A DNA stretch of 64,000 nucleotides from Globodera rostochiensis (lineage: Eukaryota; Nematoda; Chromadorea; Rhabditida; Heteroderidae). Position 1 is the stretch's first letter; each line of letters starts with the position of its first letter. The DNA is taken from contig JAEVLN010000023.1 in the NCBI GenBank assembly GCA_018350325.1, positions 1,117,001 through 1,181,000 of the forward strand, in the 5' to 3' direction. The notes under the pieces are model-generated. The model worked only from the letters and a program-made list of their open reading frames with translations, was not told the DNA's origin and ran no database searches. Below, piece by piece: positions 44,341 to 52,682 of this stretch. The translations under genes and the position numbers were made by a program.

Positions 44341-47300
44341 GCCGATGCTGGGGAGATAGTAGATGCCGCTTATGGAGTCTTTCATTTCGGCACCCTTCTC
44401 CAACATGACATCATCGTCCACCAACATGCTCAAGTCCAGAGTCAGGTCGCGAAGCTGCAATGTGCAAATATTTAATAGCCATTTTGGAGTTAAAATTGAA
44501 AAAATCATACAAAACCCCAGGGTGCTTGTACTTTGCAAAAAAAGGTTAATGAAAAATGCTTCCATATTTTTACCTGCAAAACGCGATCCAGTCTGTCCAT
44601 TTCGAAAACGTCGATGGGTCGCAACTTGATGGTGACCTGAAGAATTTTTTTTTTTGGGGGGGGGGGGGGAGGGGAATTTTAATTGGAGAATAAATAATTC
44701 CAAAATTTAATTTTGTTTTAAATTTTCCTAAAAACAGCGCGCACTTACGAGTTTTTTCCCCATGCATGAGTGCGCCACCGTCAGTTTGACATTCTCGTAT
44801 TTGTACCTAAAACATATTTTTGACAGTAATTAAAAAGCAATAAAAAATGTTGTCAATAAAAAAAACTTTTACTTGAGCTCCTCAATCACCAAATCGCCGG
44901 TGTTATTTGGCGGCGTTCCTGGCACTTTGTTGTGCGGACAGAGCCTAAAAAATATTCTTTAATTTTGCTCAATCCCTTCAAAAAAAGAAAGAGAATTCAA
45001 AAAATACAGTACCCATTCCCACGTACAGTGAGTATGCCAATACTTGACAGGAAACAAGTACTGTACTCCTTTTCAAGTACAAATGTTTGCCGACCCCTGG
45101 CAAGAAATAAGCACTGTACTCCTTTTCAAGTACAAATGTTTGCCGACCCCTGGCAAGAAATAAGCACTGTACTCCTTTTCAAGTACAAATGTTTGCCGAC
45201 CCCTGGCAAGAAACAAGTACTGTACTCCTTTTCAAGTACAAATGTTTGCCGACCCCTGGCAAGAAATAAGCATTGTACTCCTTTTCAAGTACAAATGTTT
45301 GCCGACCCCTGGCAAGAAATAAGCATTGTACTCCTTTTCAAGTACAAATGTTTGCCGACCCCTGGCAAGAAATAAGCAGTGTACTCCTTTTCAAGCACAG
45401 TACAAGAGGCACATTCAGTAGTGCGTGCATACTTTCTTTTTTGAATAATTATTTAAATTTTTACCGCTCTCTCAACACAACGCCAAACACAAAGTATGAC
45501 GTTCCTTTTTCCAAAGTCACAGTTGTGTTGCTAAATAAATTCAAAAATAAAAAACAAAATGTGCCCAACCCGAATTCATGCATTTTCTCTTCTCCGCACA
45601 GTTCGGAGATTTTTCCCTTAAAAATATTTTTTATTATTTTTCAAAATGATTTACCGCTTCCAAGTCTTGGACGATGGCCAGGTGGACATCCATATCTTCT
45701 TTTGCGCTCTTACACTCAATGCGCCCGTCAATCAGCAACAAAACCATGTCTAAAAATGTTTCGTTTACAAAAAGAAATTAATTTCATTAAAAAAAAATAA
45801 ATTTAACAGCTTTAGCAATAAAAAGCATCCCCAAAACCCAAAATTCACCCTGCATGAAGCCGCCGTTTTCGAAATCCCGCATGTCCGAAAATTCTTTTTT
45901 CTGCGTCGCTTTTTCCTTTCCGAAATAAGTCTTGGCGTCGTCCAGTCCCAAGTTCCCATAGAATTGGACCTGTAAAACAAAAATTAAATGGGGAAAAATG
46001 TTTTTTAAAAAATGATGCCTTCGCACAATAGGACCACGCACTAAAATCGTGAAATTTTAATTTCAATTAATTTTTGAGGCTTTACTTGAAAATTGTGTTG
46101 TTGCCCGAGGGCGTTTCCGTTTTTGCTGTTGCATCTGTCATCTCAGCCGAGTTGATAACGCGGATGTCCTGAAATCCATTTTTCACAAAACAAACATAAG
46201 TAATTAACATTTTAAATTTTTTTTTTTTGATTTTAAATCCTTAAAAGGCAAAAGCGCATTGAAAAAATCGCAAACATTTAAAATTCTTAATTCGACAAAT
46301 TTTTGATCATTATAATAATATAAATTCAATCAATCGTACCGTGCCATTGATGGGTTTATCCGCCTTCTCAGAAGCGTTCGCTTTGCGGTAACACATTTGG
46401 GTTACATCGTTCCAATAAACAAGATTGGCTGTGTAGTTTCGTTTGATGTCCGGGTTGTCTTTGGGTTCGTATAAGCCGGTTTCGTTGCCTTGATTAAAAA
46501 AATATGTGCTGCATTTCAAAAGTGGAAATAGACAACGATTGAATGTTTTGGAAAATTTATTAATGTTCAGAAAAGTTGGAAGCCTAATTAGAGAAAAGTT
46601 TCTTCTTAATAGTTGGAACCAAGGCGAATTAAATGTTCAAATTAAACGGTTCAAAAAAGTTTAGGAATTTATAAAAAAATATTTAAAAAATTGGAAAAAA
46701 ACGTTCAGGAAAGTTGAAATCAATAAATGGTCAAAAAGGTGGACAATGTTCAGAAATTGTTGAATAAAATTTTTGGGCATGTTCAAAAAAAATTTGAAAA
46801 CAGAAAGTGTTTAAATTTTGAACCCAAAAAGTGTCCCGGAAGTGATGGGGGGATAAAGTCCAAAAAGATATTTCGGCCGAAATAATTTTTGCTTTTCAGC
46901 AACGGTGATGACAACTAGAGATCGGACGGTACGGGAAAGTACCGAGGCTTTTTCGGTACTTTTCGGTACTCAGGCATCGGTACTTTCCCGAAAAGTACCG
47001 ACCGACCCTTCTGGCCGGTCTCTAATGACAATCCACCTTTAGTTTCATTTGAGGCAGGCGGCATTCGAGTAGTGGAAGTCATGCTTGAATCAGAGGTATT
47101 CTTGGTATCGGTGCCATTGCGGCGGTCGACGGGGCGAGGGGGTTTAGTGGTGCTGGGGGTGGTGGTGGCCGGGTCGTTGGGATCGTCAGGGAATCTACCG
47201 CGATCCTGCCGTTTCTTGCGCGCTTGTTCGCCTGATATGTATTGCAAAAAGTTAATTTAGCGCCTTTCTTTTGTTTGGTGCATTTTTTTTAAATCGGAGA

Positions 47301-47948
47301 ACAAAAAAAAACGCTTTCAATTTAAATTCTGCCGGGTATAGCTCCGACTTTTCCGGTTCAGACGTTTTCGGGTTCGGTCCAGGCTTTTCCGATTTGGCAT
47401 TGTCCGTGTCCGTTTTCTCAGTTTCTAAATTACATTTAAAACTGTTTCCAAGCCAAGGTCACACATTTCGGTTCAGAGAAACCCGAAACTTTCAGCCGTC
47501 CGGGCGCCAGTCAGATTCGCTCCCTTTTTTATATTCAATTCAAAAAGTGATCTCTCACCGCTTTTGTCTGCTAAATATTCAAATATGGATTTAGAGACTC
47601 AATCTTGCAAGAATTTCAGAAATTTTTTTGGCATTATTTAAATTTGGCAACTTTTTTTCAATTTACCATTGATATGGTCCGGGGCCTGCTGATGTACCGC
47701 ATCCAACGGCTGTTGTTGCTCCCGCAAAACAGCGCCATGGATTGTACCACAGAGGATGGCGATCAAGAGTCTAAAAATGTTAAATAATTCAAATGGTTAA
47801 TTTATCTATTGATCCGTAATCGGTTTTGAACCGGTTTCCAAAGCTTCAAAAAGTTCAGAAATCGCTTAATTTGTTTTAAACCGGTTTCAAAAGAGTCGGA
47901 AGCTTTACCCTTTACTTACACAAGTGAAGTGGCGGCCCACTTGTTCAT
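44332..47948 (-). CDS. Secreted protein of unknown function, about 15 exons
   Basis: The start MNKWAATSL joins VLLIAILCGTIHG across an intron (exons 47948-47920, 47770-47667), forming a clear signal peptide. Further exons are 47570-47559 (12-base microexon), about 47424-47303, 47231-47037 (Pro/Thr-rich), 46488-46340, 46168-46086, 45969-45849, 45749-45655, 45616-45570, 45530-45465, 44944-44873, 44806-44749, 44636-44574 and 44454-44332. Segments such as VQFYGNLGLDDAKTYFGK, DMVLLLIDGRIECKS, TVTLEKGTSYFVFGVVLRER and KYENVKLTVAHSCMGKK look like one globular domain. Most exon phases agree; two junctions (47303/47231 and 46086/45969) do not close by eye. The TGA stop lies in antisense SPRY sequence, so the true C-terminus may be lost. 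I do not recognise the family. Confidence 0.65.
45056..45395. repeat. 53-bp minisatellite in an intron
   Basis: Between six and seven near-identical 53-bp units (TACTCCTTTTCAAGTACAAA, then TGTTTGCCGACCCCTGGCAA and a variable GAAATAAGCACTG) start at 45061, 45114, 45167, 45220, 45273, 45326 and 45379. They lie in the intron between exons 45465 and 44944 of the secreted-protein gene. Because 53 is not a multiple of three, all frames stay open and mimic a gene. Confidence 0.95.
46916..47024. mobile_element. Minimal hAT-type MITE, GGTAC word family
   Basis: 109 bp bounded by TAGAGATCGG / CCGGTCTCTA, with flanks ATGACAAC / ATGACAAT matching 7 of 8. It is almost nothing but CGGTAC words. It lies in an intron of the secreted-protein gene. 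Its left half is nearly identical to 16559-16650. Confidence 0.88.
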
Positions 47949-47999
47949 CTTGGTCGCTTGAGGCGTTGAAAGTTGATTTGTTTTAGGGTACGAGGATTG

Positions 48000-48510
48000 A
48001 ATACTGAAAATTTCAAAACTTAAATTTCAAAGCCACCCAAAACAATGAAATTTCAATAGCTCAATGCCCGCCTCCCCCTCTAAAAACATAAATTTCCGAA
48101 AGTATTTTTCAAAAGCCCATGTCTCCGAAATTAAAATTTTAAATTTGGTGCAATATTACCCCACCCACAACTTTTTTACTACTAAAAAATATTAAATTTG
48201 CAAAGGTCCCCTCCCCCCCCCCTCCCCCTATTGACTCCAAAATGATTTTATTGAAAAGGAAAAGTGAATGAGTTCAGCTTCGATCCCGCCGCTTAAATGC
48301 GGCCCGGCTCGGAGAGGCGATGGGCGGGCAGTCCGGGGAATGGACAGAAAAATCGGTGAATCAATCGCCCATCCTTTCCCATCCCCCCCCCAACCCTCCG
48401 ACATCGCCGGGGGATTGGAAAAACGAAAAAAAAAGATCTTGTAGCCCATTCTTTTCTCTATCGAATACACTTAGAATCAGCAGAATCCATTTACGTTTAG
48501 AAAAGTTATT
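48000..48510. other. No gene seen; upstream flank of the secreted-protein gene
   Basis: Contains poly-C tracts (48208-48230) and proline-rich open frames without support. The promoter of the gene starting at 47948 would lie here, but no clear TATA box was identified. Confidence 0.4.
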
Positions 48511-48521
48511 GATTTTTGAGT

Positions 48522-49187
48522 ATGGACCCCCAAGTCGACAAAAACGAGCACTTCCGACACCTCTTTTTGTTCGAGTTCAACAAAGGTTCTAAGGCGACGG
48601 AAGCGGCTCAAAACATTTGTGCCGTGTACGGAGAAGGTGCAACGAATGAAAGGACTGCACAACGATGGTTTGTGCGGTTTAGGGAGGGGGTTTTTGACTG
48701 AAGCCAAAATTTCAAAAATTTTGACCAAAAAACATTTAAATTGACCACAACTCGGAGAGTTTTGCTGATAGCGGAATGAGGTCAGCAGACAAAATGTAGC
48801 GCTTTTCAAGAGCTTTCGAATGGTATAAAGAAAGTTGGGGGTCGCGCGGGAAGTTTTCTCGACCGCACCTATGGGGTCATCCTTCAGCACGACAATGCTC
48901 GACCACACACCGCCAACTTGACGAAAATGGCACTCCAGGAGCTGGGCTGGGAAGTTTTACCGCATCCGGCGTATTCACCAGACGTGGCACCATCGGATTA
49001 TCACCTATTCAGATCTCTGTCAAATGCCCTCTCCGGTGTACAGCTCGAAGATGCCGCGGCACTCGAAAATTGGCTTAATGGCTTCTTTGCCTCAAAACCA
49101 CCGGCTTTTTACAAAAGGGGAATTGAAAAACTGCCTGGGCGGTGGGAGGAGATCGTAAACAATGGGGGGGAATACATTATTGATTGA
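48522..49187 (+). pseudogene. mariner transposase, internally deleted
   Basis: 48522-48701 encodes the N-terminal helix-turn-helix (HFRHLFLFEFNKGSKATEAA, then TAQRWFVRFREG). 48870-49187 encodes the C-terminal catalytic part with HDNARPHTANLTK and the third acidic residue in SPDVAPSDYHLF. The middle, including the first catalytic Asp, is missing, and a stop follows GVFD. Full mariner transposases are about 345 residues; this has lost roughly a third. Confidence 0.88.
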
Positions 49188-49265
49188 TATGATGTTTGAT
49201 ATTTTATTTACATGCAAAATAAAAGTGCAAAAAAAAAACGACAGGACTTATTACTCAACCCAATA

Positions 49266-49480
49266 TATCCAGAAAACCGGATTTTTAATCCAGGTAAATC
49301 CAGATCCAGGTCTGGATCCAGGTCCGCATAAAGCACTATATCCAGAAAACCGGATTTTTAATCCAGGTAAATCCAGATCCAGGTCTGGATCCAGGTCCGC
49401 ATAAAGCACTATATCCAGAAAACCGGATTTTTAATCCAGGCAAATCCAGATCCAGGTCCGCATAAAGCACTATAAGCAGT
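49266..49480. repeat. 73-bp tandem repeat
   Basis: Almost three copies of a 73-bp unit (TATATCCAGAAAACCGGATT, then TTTAATCCAGGTAAATCCAG, then GTCTGGATCCAGGTCC), starting at about 49266, 49339 and 49412. The last is shortened. It lies between the mariner remnant and the virus-like gene block. 49500-49660 is GC-rich simple sequence (GCGCACGCACGAGCG). Confidence 0.92.
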
Positions 49481-49668
49481 GTTTCAACCACTATTTCCGG
49501 AATTTCCGGAGGGCCCTTTCTCCCTACCCACACGCGCGCGTGCGGGAAGGGCAAGCCCCGCGCGGGGGAGCGAAAAGCGCACGCACGAGCGTGTGAAGAG
49601 GGGGGGGGGGGGTAAGGGAAAGACGCACGCGCGAGAAGGAGGATGAAGAACGATAAGATTACTTTACT

Positions 49669-50262
49669 TTAACTTTTTTCGACGTTAAACTCATCATGTA
49701 CACCTTCGCGGGGGAGAGTAGGAAGAACCGCCGGTCTTGACGGGCTTGTAGGACGCACTCCAGAATCCCGGACCTTGTCTGCCAGGTCGGCTATCCCGAG
49801 ATCGGTTTGCGTATAGGCGTTTCGATATGCGTCTCCAATTTCTTTTCTGTATTTTTTAGCTTCTTCAAGCGCAACTTTGGCGGAATTTGCTAATTCTCTG
49901 CACATTATCAAATCTTTTCGATCTAGGCATTTTTCCATTTCTCTTTTTGCCGTCTCTATTTTGCTTGCTTCGTCGTATATTTTGTCTGCCAACCGGTGAA
50001 TTTTTCGTACACCTTCAGCCAATCTCTCGAACCATAATTTATTTTCGTCGGTAGGGTTTCTGCCCATATTTTTTCGGGCATCTCTTCTCGCGTTATGAGC
50101 CATTGTTGCAAAATCCCGGGATTCCCGAACCAGTCTCCCGACATCGGCATAAACCCTCTCAATGGCACGACGAGCCGAATTTAGTTGTTCTTTTTCCTCT
50201 TTTGAAAGTTCACAACTTTTCGTGCCCAACACAAGAACTCCAAATATTAATATCTTTATCAT
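49669..50262 (-). CDS. Virus-like block gene 1: signal-peptide coiled-coil protein
   Basis: 197 residues. The first ~17 (MIKILIFGVLVLGTKSC) form a signal peptide or membrane anchor. Residues ~20-150 are charged heptad-type helix, and the tail is proline-rich. A segment with TDENKLWFERLAEGVRKIHR aligns with SDEDVKAWFQKITDSILEIY of the next gene, with similar flanking spacing, so the two are paralogs. A TATAAAAG box lies 30-37 bp before the ATG, only three bases after the stop of gene 2. No function can be named; a surface or virion-associated helical protein is possible. Confidence 0.75.
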   Translation of the reverse strand: MIKILIFGVLVLGTKSCELSKEEKEQLNSARRAIERVYADVGRLVRESRDFATMAHNARRDARKNMGRNPTDENKLWFERLAEGVRKIHRLADKIYDEASKIETAKREMEKCLDRKDLIMCRELANSAKVALEEAKKYRKEIGDAYRNAYTQTDLGIADLADKVRDSGVRPTSPSRPAVLPTLPREGVHDEFNVEKS

Positions 50263-50291
50263 TTTTTTCTTTTTTATTTTGTTTAGGTTTT

Positions 50292-50299
50292 CTTTTATA
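50292..50299 (-). promoter_or_regulatory. TATAAAAG box of gene 1
   Basis: TATAAAAG on the minus strand, 30 bases upstream of the ATG at 50262 and directly after the TAA of gene 2. The same octamer precedes genes at 50763 and 56889. Confidence 0.65.
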
Positions 50300-50301
50300 G
50301 A

Positions 50302-50763
50302 TTATTCCAAAACATCAAGAAATGCTAACACCTCAGCTTGAAGCCAATTTTCTAGATTTAAAATCCTGGAACGAATCCGCCTGGCTTCTGAATGGAAGAT
50401 TTTAGCAGCAGTTTGCCCTTTCAACATAGTCTTTTCCAGCTCTCTCACCCGTTCAGAAGCCGAGCTTCTCCCAACCTCTTGCCAGACTGTTTCGGCTTTA
50501 TGCCGCTCTTCATGCATTTTGTCTCTAGTCGCATATATTTCCAATATGGAATCCGTAATTTTCTGAAACCATGCTTTAACATCCTCGTCAGAAGGAACTT
50601 TTTCGCGTGCTTTAATTGCTCGAGTTAATGCCCCCTTAGCAGACCGGGTATAGTCGTCGACCTCATCGGACAACGTGACAATTTCACGCCAAAGCCTTTC
50701 GGCTTCATTCTTTGAAAATTCCAACAGCACGTTGGCTGCAGTTTCATTTTTTTCAAAATTCAT
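50302..50763 (-). CDS. Virus-like block gene 2: cytosolic coiled-coil paralog
   Basis: 153 residues, helical throughout, no signal peptide (starts MNFEKNETAANVLLEFSKNE). It shares length of helix, WF position and charge pattern with gene 1, which lies 40 bp downstream. TATAAAAG lies 28 bp upstream of the ATG. One paralog has a leader and the other lacks it, which suggests division of labour between membrane and cytoplasm after duplication. Function unknown. Confidence 0.72.
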   Translation of the reverse strand: MNFEKNETAANVLLEFSKNEAERLWREIVTLSDEVDDYTRSAKGALTRAIKAREKVPSDEDVKAWFQKITDSILEIYATRDKMHEERHKAETVWQEVGRSSASERVRELEKTMLKGQTAAKIFHSEARRIRSRILNLENWLQAEVLAFLDVLE

Positions 50764-50790
50764 TTTTCTTTTTTTTTTCTTTTTGCGTTT

Positions 50791-50798
50791 CTTTTATA
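50791..50798 (-). promoter_or_regulatory. TATAAAAG box of gene 2
   Basis: Minus-strand TATAAAAG, 28 bases upstream of the ATG at 50763, followed by an A-rich leader. Confidence 0.65.
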
Positions 50799-50872
50799 GT
50801 TTTAAGATATCAAGTCGTTAAAAACGATTAGCCAAAAGACACAATTATGTAACAAAGTTTATTCCTCAATCA

Positions 50873-51232
50873 TTAAACTCTCTGAGATTTCCATAATTTT
50901 CCGCTGCCTATTTTCCATCTGCTTTCTGCTGTAGGGTCCGGTCGAATAAGTCGTAATATTATAAGAGCAGATCCCCAATCCAAGCAAAAATATTCGAGTA
51001 CAAATTCTATCCCGACGCTTGATAAAACTATAGCTTTAGGGCCAAAAAGAGGGGGGCGCTTATAGACGGCAGGAAATGCCTCAACGGCGTATGCGCAGGC
51101 AATGCTTGCTGCTTTATGTCCCCATTTTGAATAGGCTGCACAGACGAGAAAGGTCGCTCGCGGGAGTTTTGTGACTGGCAGACAGTTGACAATTTCGAAG
51201 TGAAGTTCGGCGGGCATAAATCGTCGCGACAT
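50873..51232 (-). CDS. Virus-like block gene 3: short protein with F-box-like start
   Basis: 119 residues. The N-terminus (MPAELHFEIVNCLPVTKL) has the L-P-E-hydrophobic-L pattern of an F-box; the rest is unrecognised. The stop TAA is followed 7 bases later by AATAAA (50858-50863). If truly an F-box it could redirect host SCF ligases, as some viral proteins do. The similarity is short and could be chance. Confidence 0.5.
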   Translation of the reverse strand: MSRRFMPAELHFEIVNCLPVTKLPRATFLVCAAYSKWGHKAASIACAYAVEAFPAVYKRPPLFGPKAIVLSSVGIEFVLEYFCLDWGSALIILRLIRPDPTAESRWKIGSGKLWKSQRV

Positions 51233-51489
51233 CTCCTTACGTTAAAATGATTAAAAAAATGAGAACTATCAAATAATAAACTCGTTACGAAACGATTGAA
51301 ATAAAACAGAATAAAATAGAAACAAAATTATACAAAAAAAAATTAAAACCCCTTAAAACGGTTCAAAGAATAAGAAACGTTTTTCTTTCCACCAAATTCT
51401 TTGATTTTAGCCCCGACCTCAATAAAGAACATCGACCCAACAAGTTTTTCGGCTTCCGACTAAAATAAAATGTCATGTTTGTGTTTTTA

Positions 51490-51801
51490 TTAAAATATTA
51501 CCCATCCAATCCCGATTTTTTCCAACTTTTCGCTTCCAAAAAGTGCAACATTTTCCAACCTTCCCGTCCCGTCTAACAACACCAATTTCAAATACAAAAA
51601 ATTCTCCTTATCCTCCATACATTTGCACCGGCCCCTGCGACAATAAACACAGCCCTTAAAAACAGTCATATAAAAATGCACAAAAATATTTTTTACCAGA
51701 TAATCCACATATTCTAGTTTTTCTATTTGCGCTTGCACCACGAAATAAGTGTTGACATTTTCTTTAAGCACAGCGCTTTTGATATCGAAAATTGTCGACA
51801 T
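51490..51801 (-). CDS. Virus-like block gene 4: zinc-binding OB-fold-like protein
   Basis: About 103 residues from ATG at 51801. Cysteines CVYCRRGRCKC are followed by LYLKLVLLDGTGRLENVALF. This resembles the zinc-ribbon OB fold of RPA70 C-terminal type ssDNA-binding domains (cysteines, then a beta strand with D-x-T-G). A single-strand binding role beside a DNA polymerase is plausible but unproven. The stop overlaps AATAAA (TTTTAATAAA, 51486-51491). Confidence 0.55.
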   Translation of the reverse strand: MSTIFDIKSAVLKENVNTYFVVQAQIEKLEYVDYLVKNIFVHFYMTVFKGCVYCRRGRCKCMEDKENFLYLKLVLLDGTGRLENVALFGSEKLEKIGIGWVIF

Positions 51802-51916
51802 TTTTTTCACAGAAACTAAAACATTTTTTTAAATGTAAAATTTAAGGTTAAAAATAATAATGAATTCGAAACGGGTTAAAAACGGTGATAAATTCAAATC
51901 AAAAAGTAAATTTTAT

Positions 51917-52582
51917 TCAACATTTTACAAACACTTTCTTATAAGTTTCGGGTAATAAAATAAAAGAGGCCATGCCCGTTTTTGTTATTGCGCGACAACA
52001 CAGCTCGACGAGAGTCGGAACACGATGAAAAACTAGTTTCCATAGGCCTACAGTTTCCCTGAAAATTAAAACCGATAAAAAATTTTTTTAAAAATTTTTT
52101 TACCTGTCGCATTTAAAAAAAAAGGCATGAATTATGGCCTCTACGGGAGAAATGAGAGATTCTTTTTCCCGGACTGCCGACCGGACTTCAAAAGACGGAA
52201 TTCGAACTAAAAAAAGAGAACTACCATAGAAGCTGTTGTGGGTCTGGCACCATGCTTCGCGAAAAAAATAAATAAAATATTTCATATAGCCAAAGAATTC
52301 GACTTGTACAACGCCATGTAGAAGCATTGTGTATCTGCTTATTCTGTGTCGCTTGACACCACAACACAATCGTACATCTTTTTCGACCATGGTAAAAGCA
52401 AAAAGTGTAATTCGTTCGTTTTCTAAAACAAATTCGGCAAAAGGATGGCTGTAGTCTCTATGAACTATCATTCGGTAGCTGGGCCCGCTTTTCAACATAA
52501 TTTCAGCCTGTTCCCTCGATCCGGCCCAAAAAAACGACTCGTTTTCGAGCCCATTTGCAAAATAATTTTGGAAAGAGTACAT
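51917..52582 (-). CDS. Virus-like block gene 5: two-exon protein of unknown function
   Basis: Exon 1 52582-52104, intron 52103-52059 (GTAAAA...TTTCAG), exon 2 52058-51917; about 206 residues. The start ATG at 52582 (MYSFQNYFANGLENESFFWA) is chosen because upstream codons lack ATG. Notable text is GYMKYFIYFFREAWCQTHNS and KLVFHRVPTLVELCCRAI. The TGA stop is embedded in TGAATAAA (signal at 51912-51917). Without the intron the frame ends early at GAC-AGG-TAA, so splicing decides the C-terminus. No family recognised. Confidence 0.62.
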
Positions 52583-52676
52583 TTTTTCTACGCCTATCAA
52601 TAAAAATGAAAGAAATTAAACAAGATAAACATGACAAAAACATTTAGAATTTAAAGGTAAAAAATAAAAAATCAAA

Positions 52677-52682
52677 TTTATT
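52677..52682 (-). terminator. Poly(A) signal overlapping the polymerase stop
   Basis: Minus-strand TGAATAAA: the TGA at 52684-52682 shares its last base with AATAAA. The same overlap occurs at 51912-51917, 56417-56422 and 57253-57258, and with TAA at 51486-51491. Confidence 0.6.

Noticed and set aside
45056..45395. CRISPR-like array
   Set aside because: Units are contiguous with no unique spacers and lie in a eukaryotic intron.
44932..45800. Long plus-strand open frames with repeated peptide units
   Set aside because: They are read-throughs of the 53-bp minisatellite inside an intron of the minus-strand gene; all frames are open by arithmetic, not selection.
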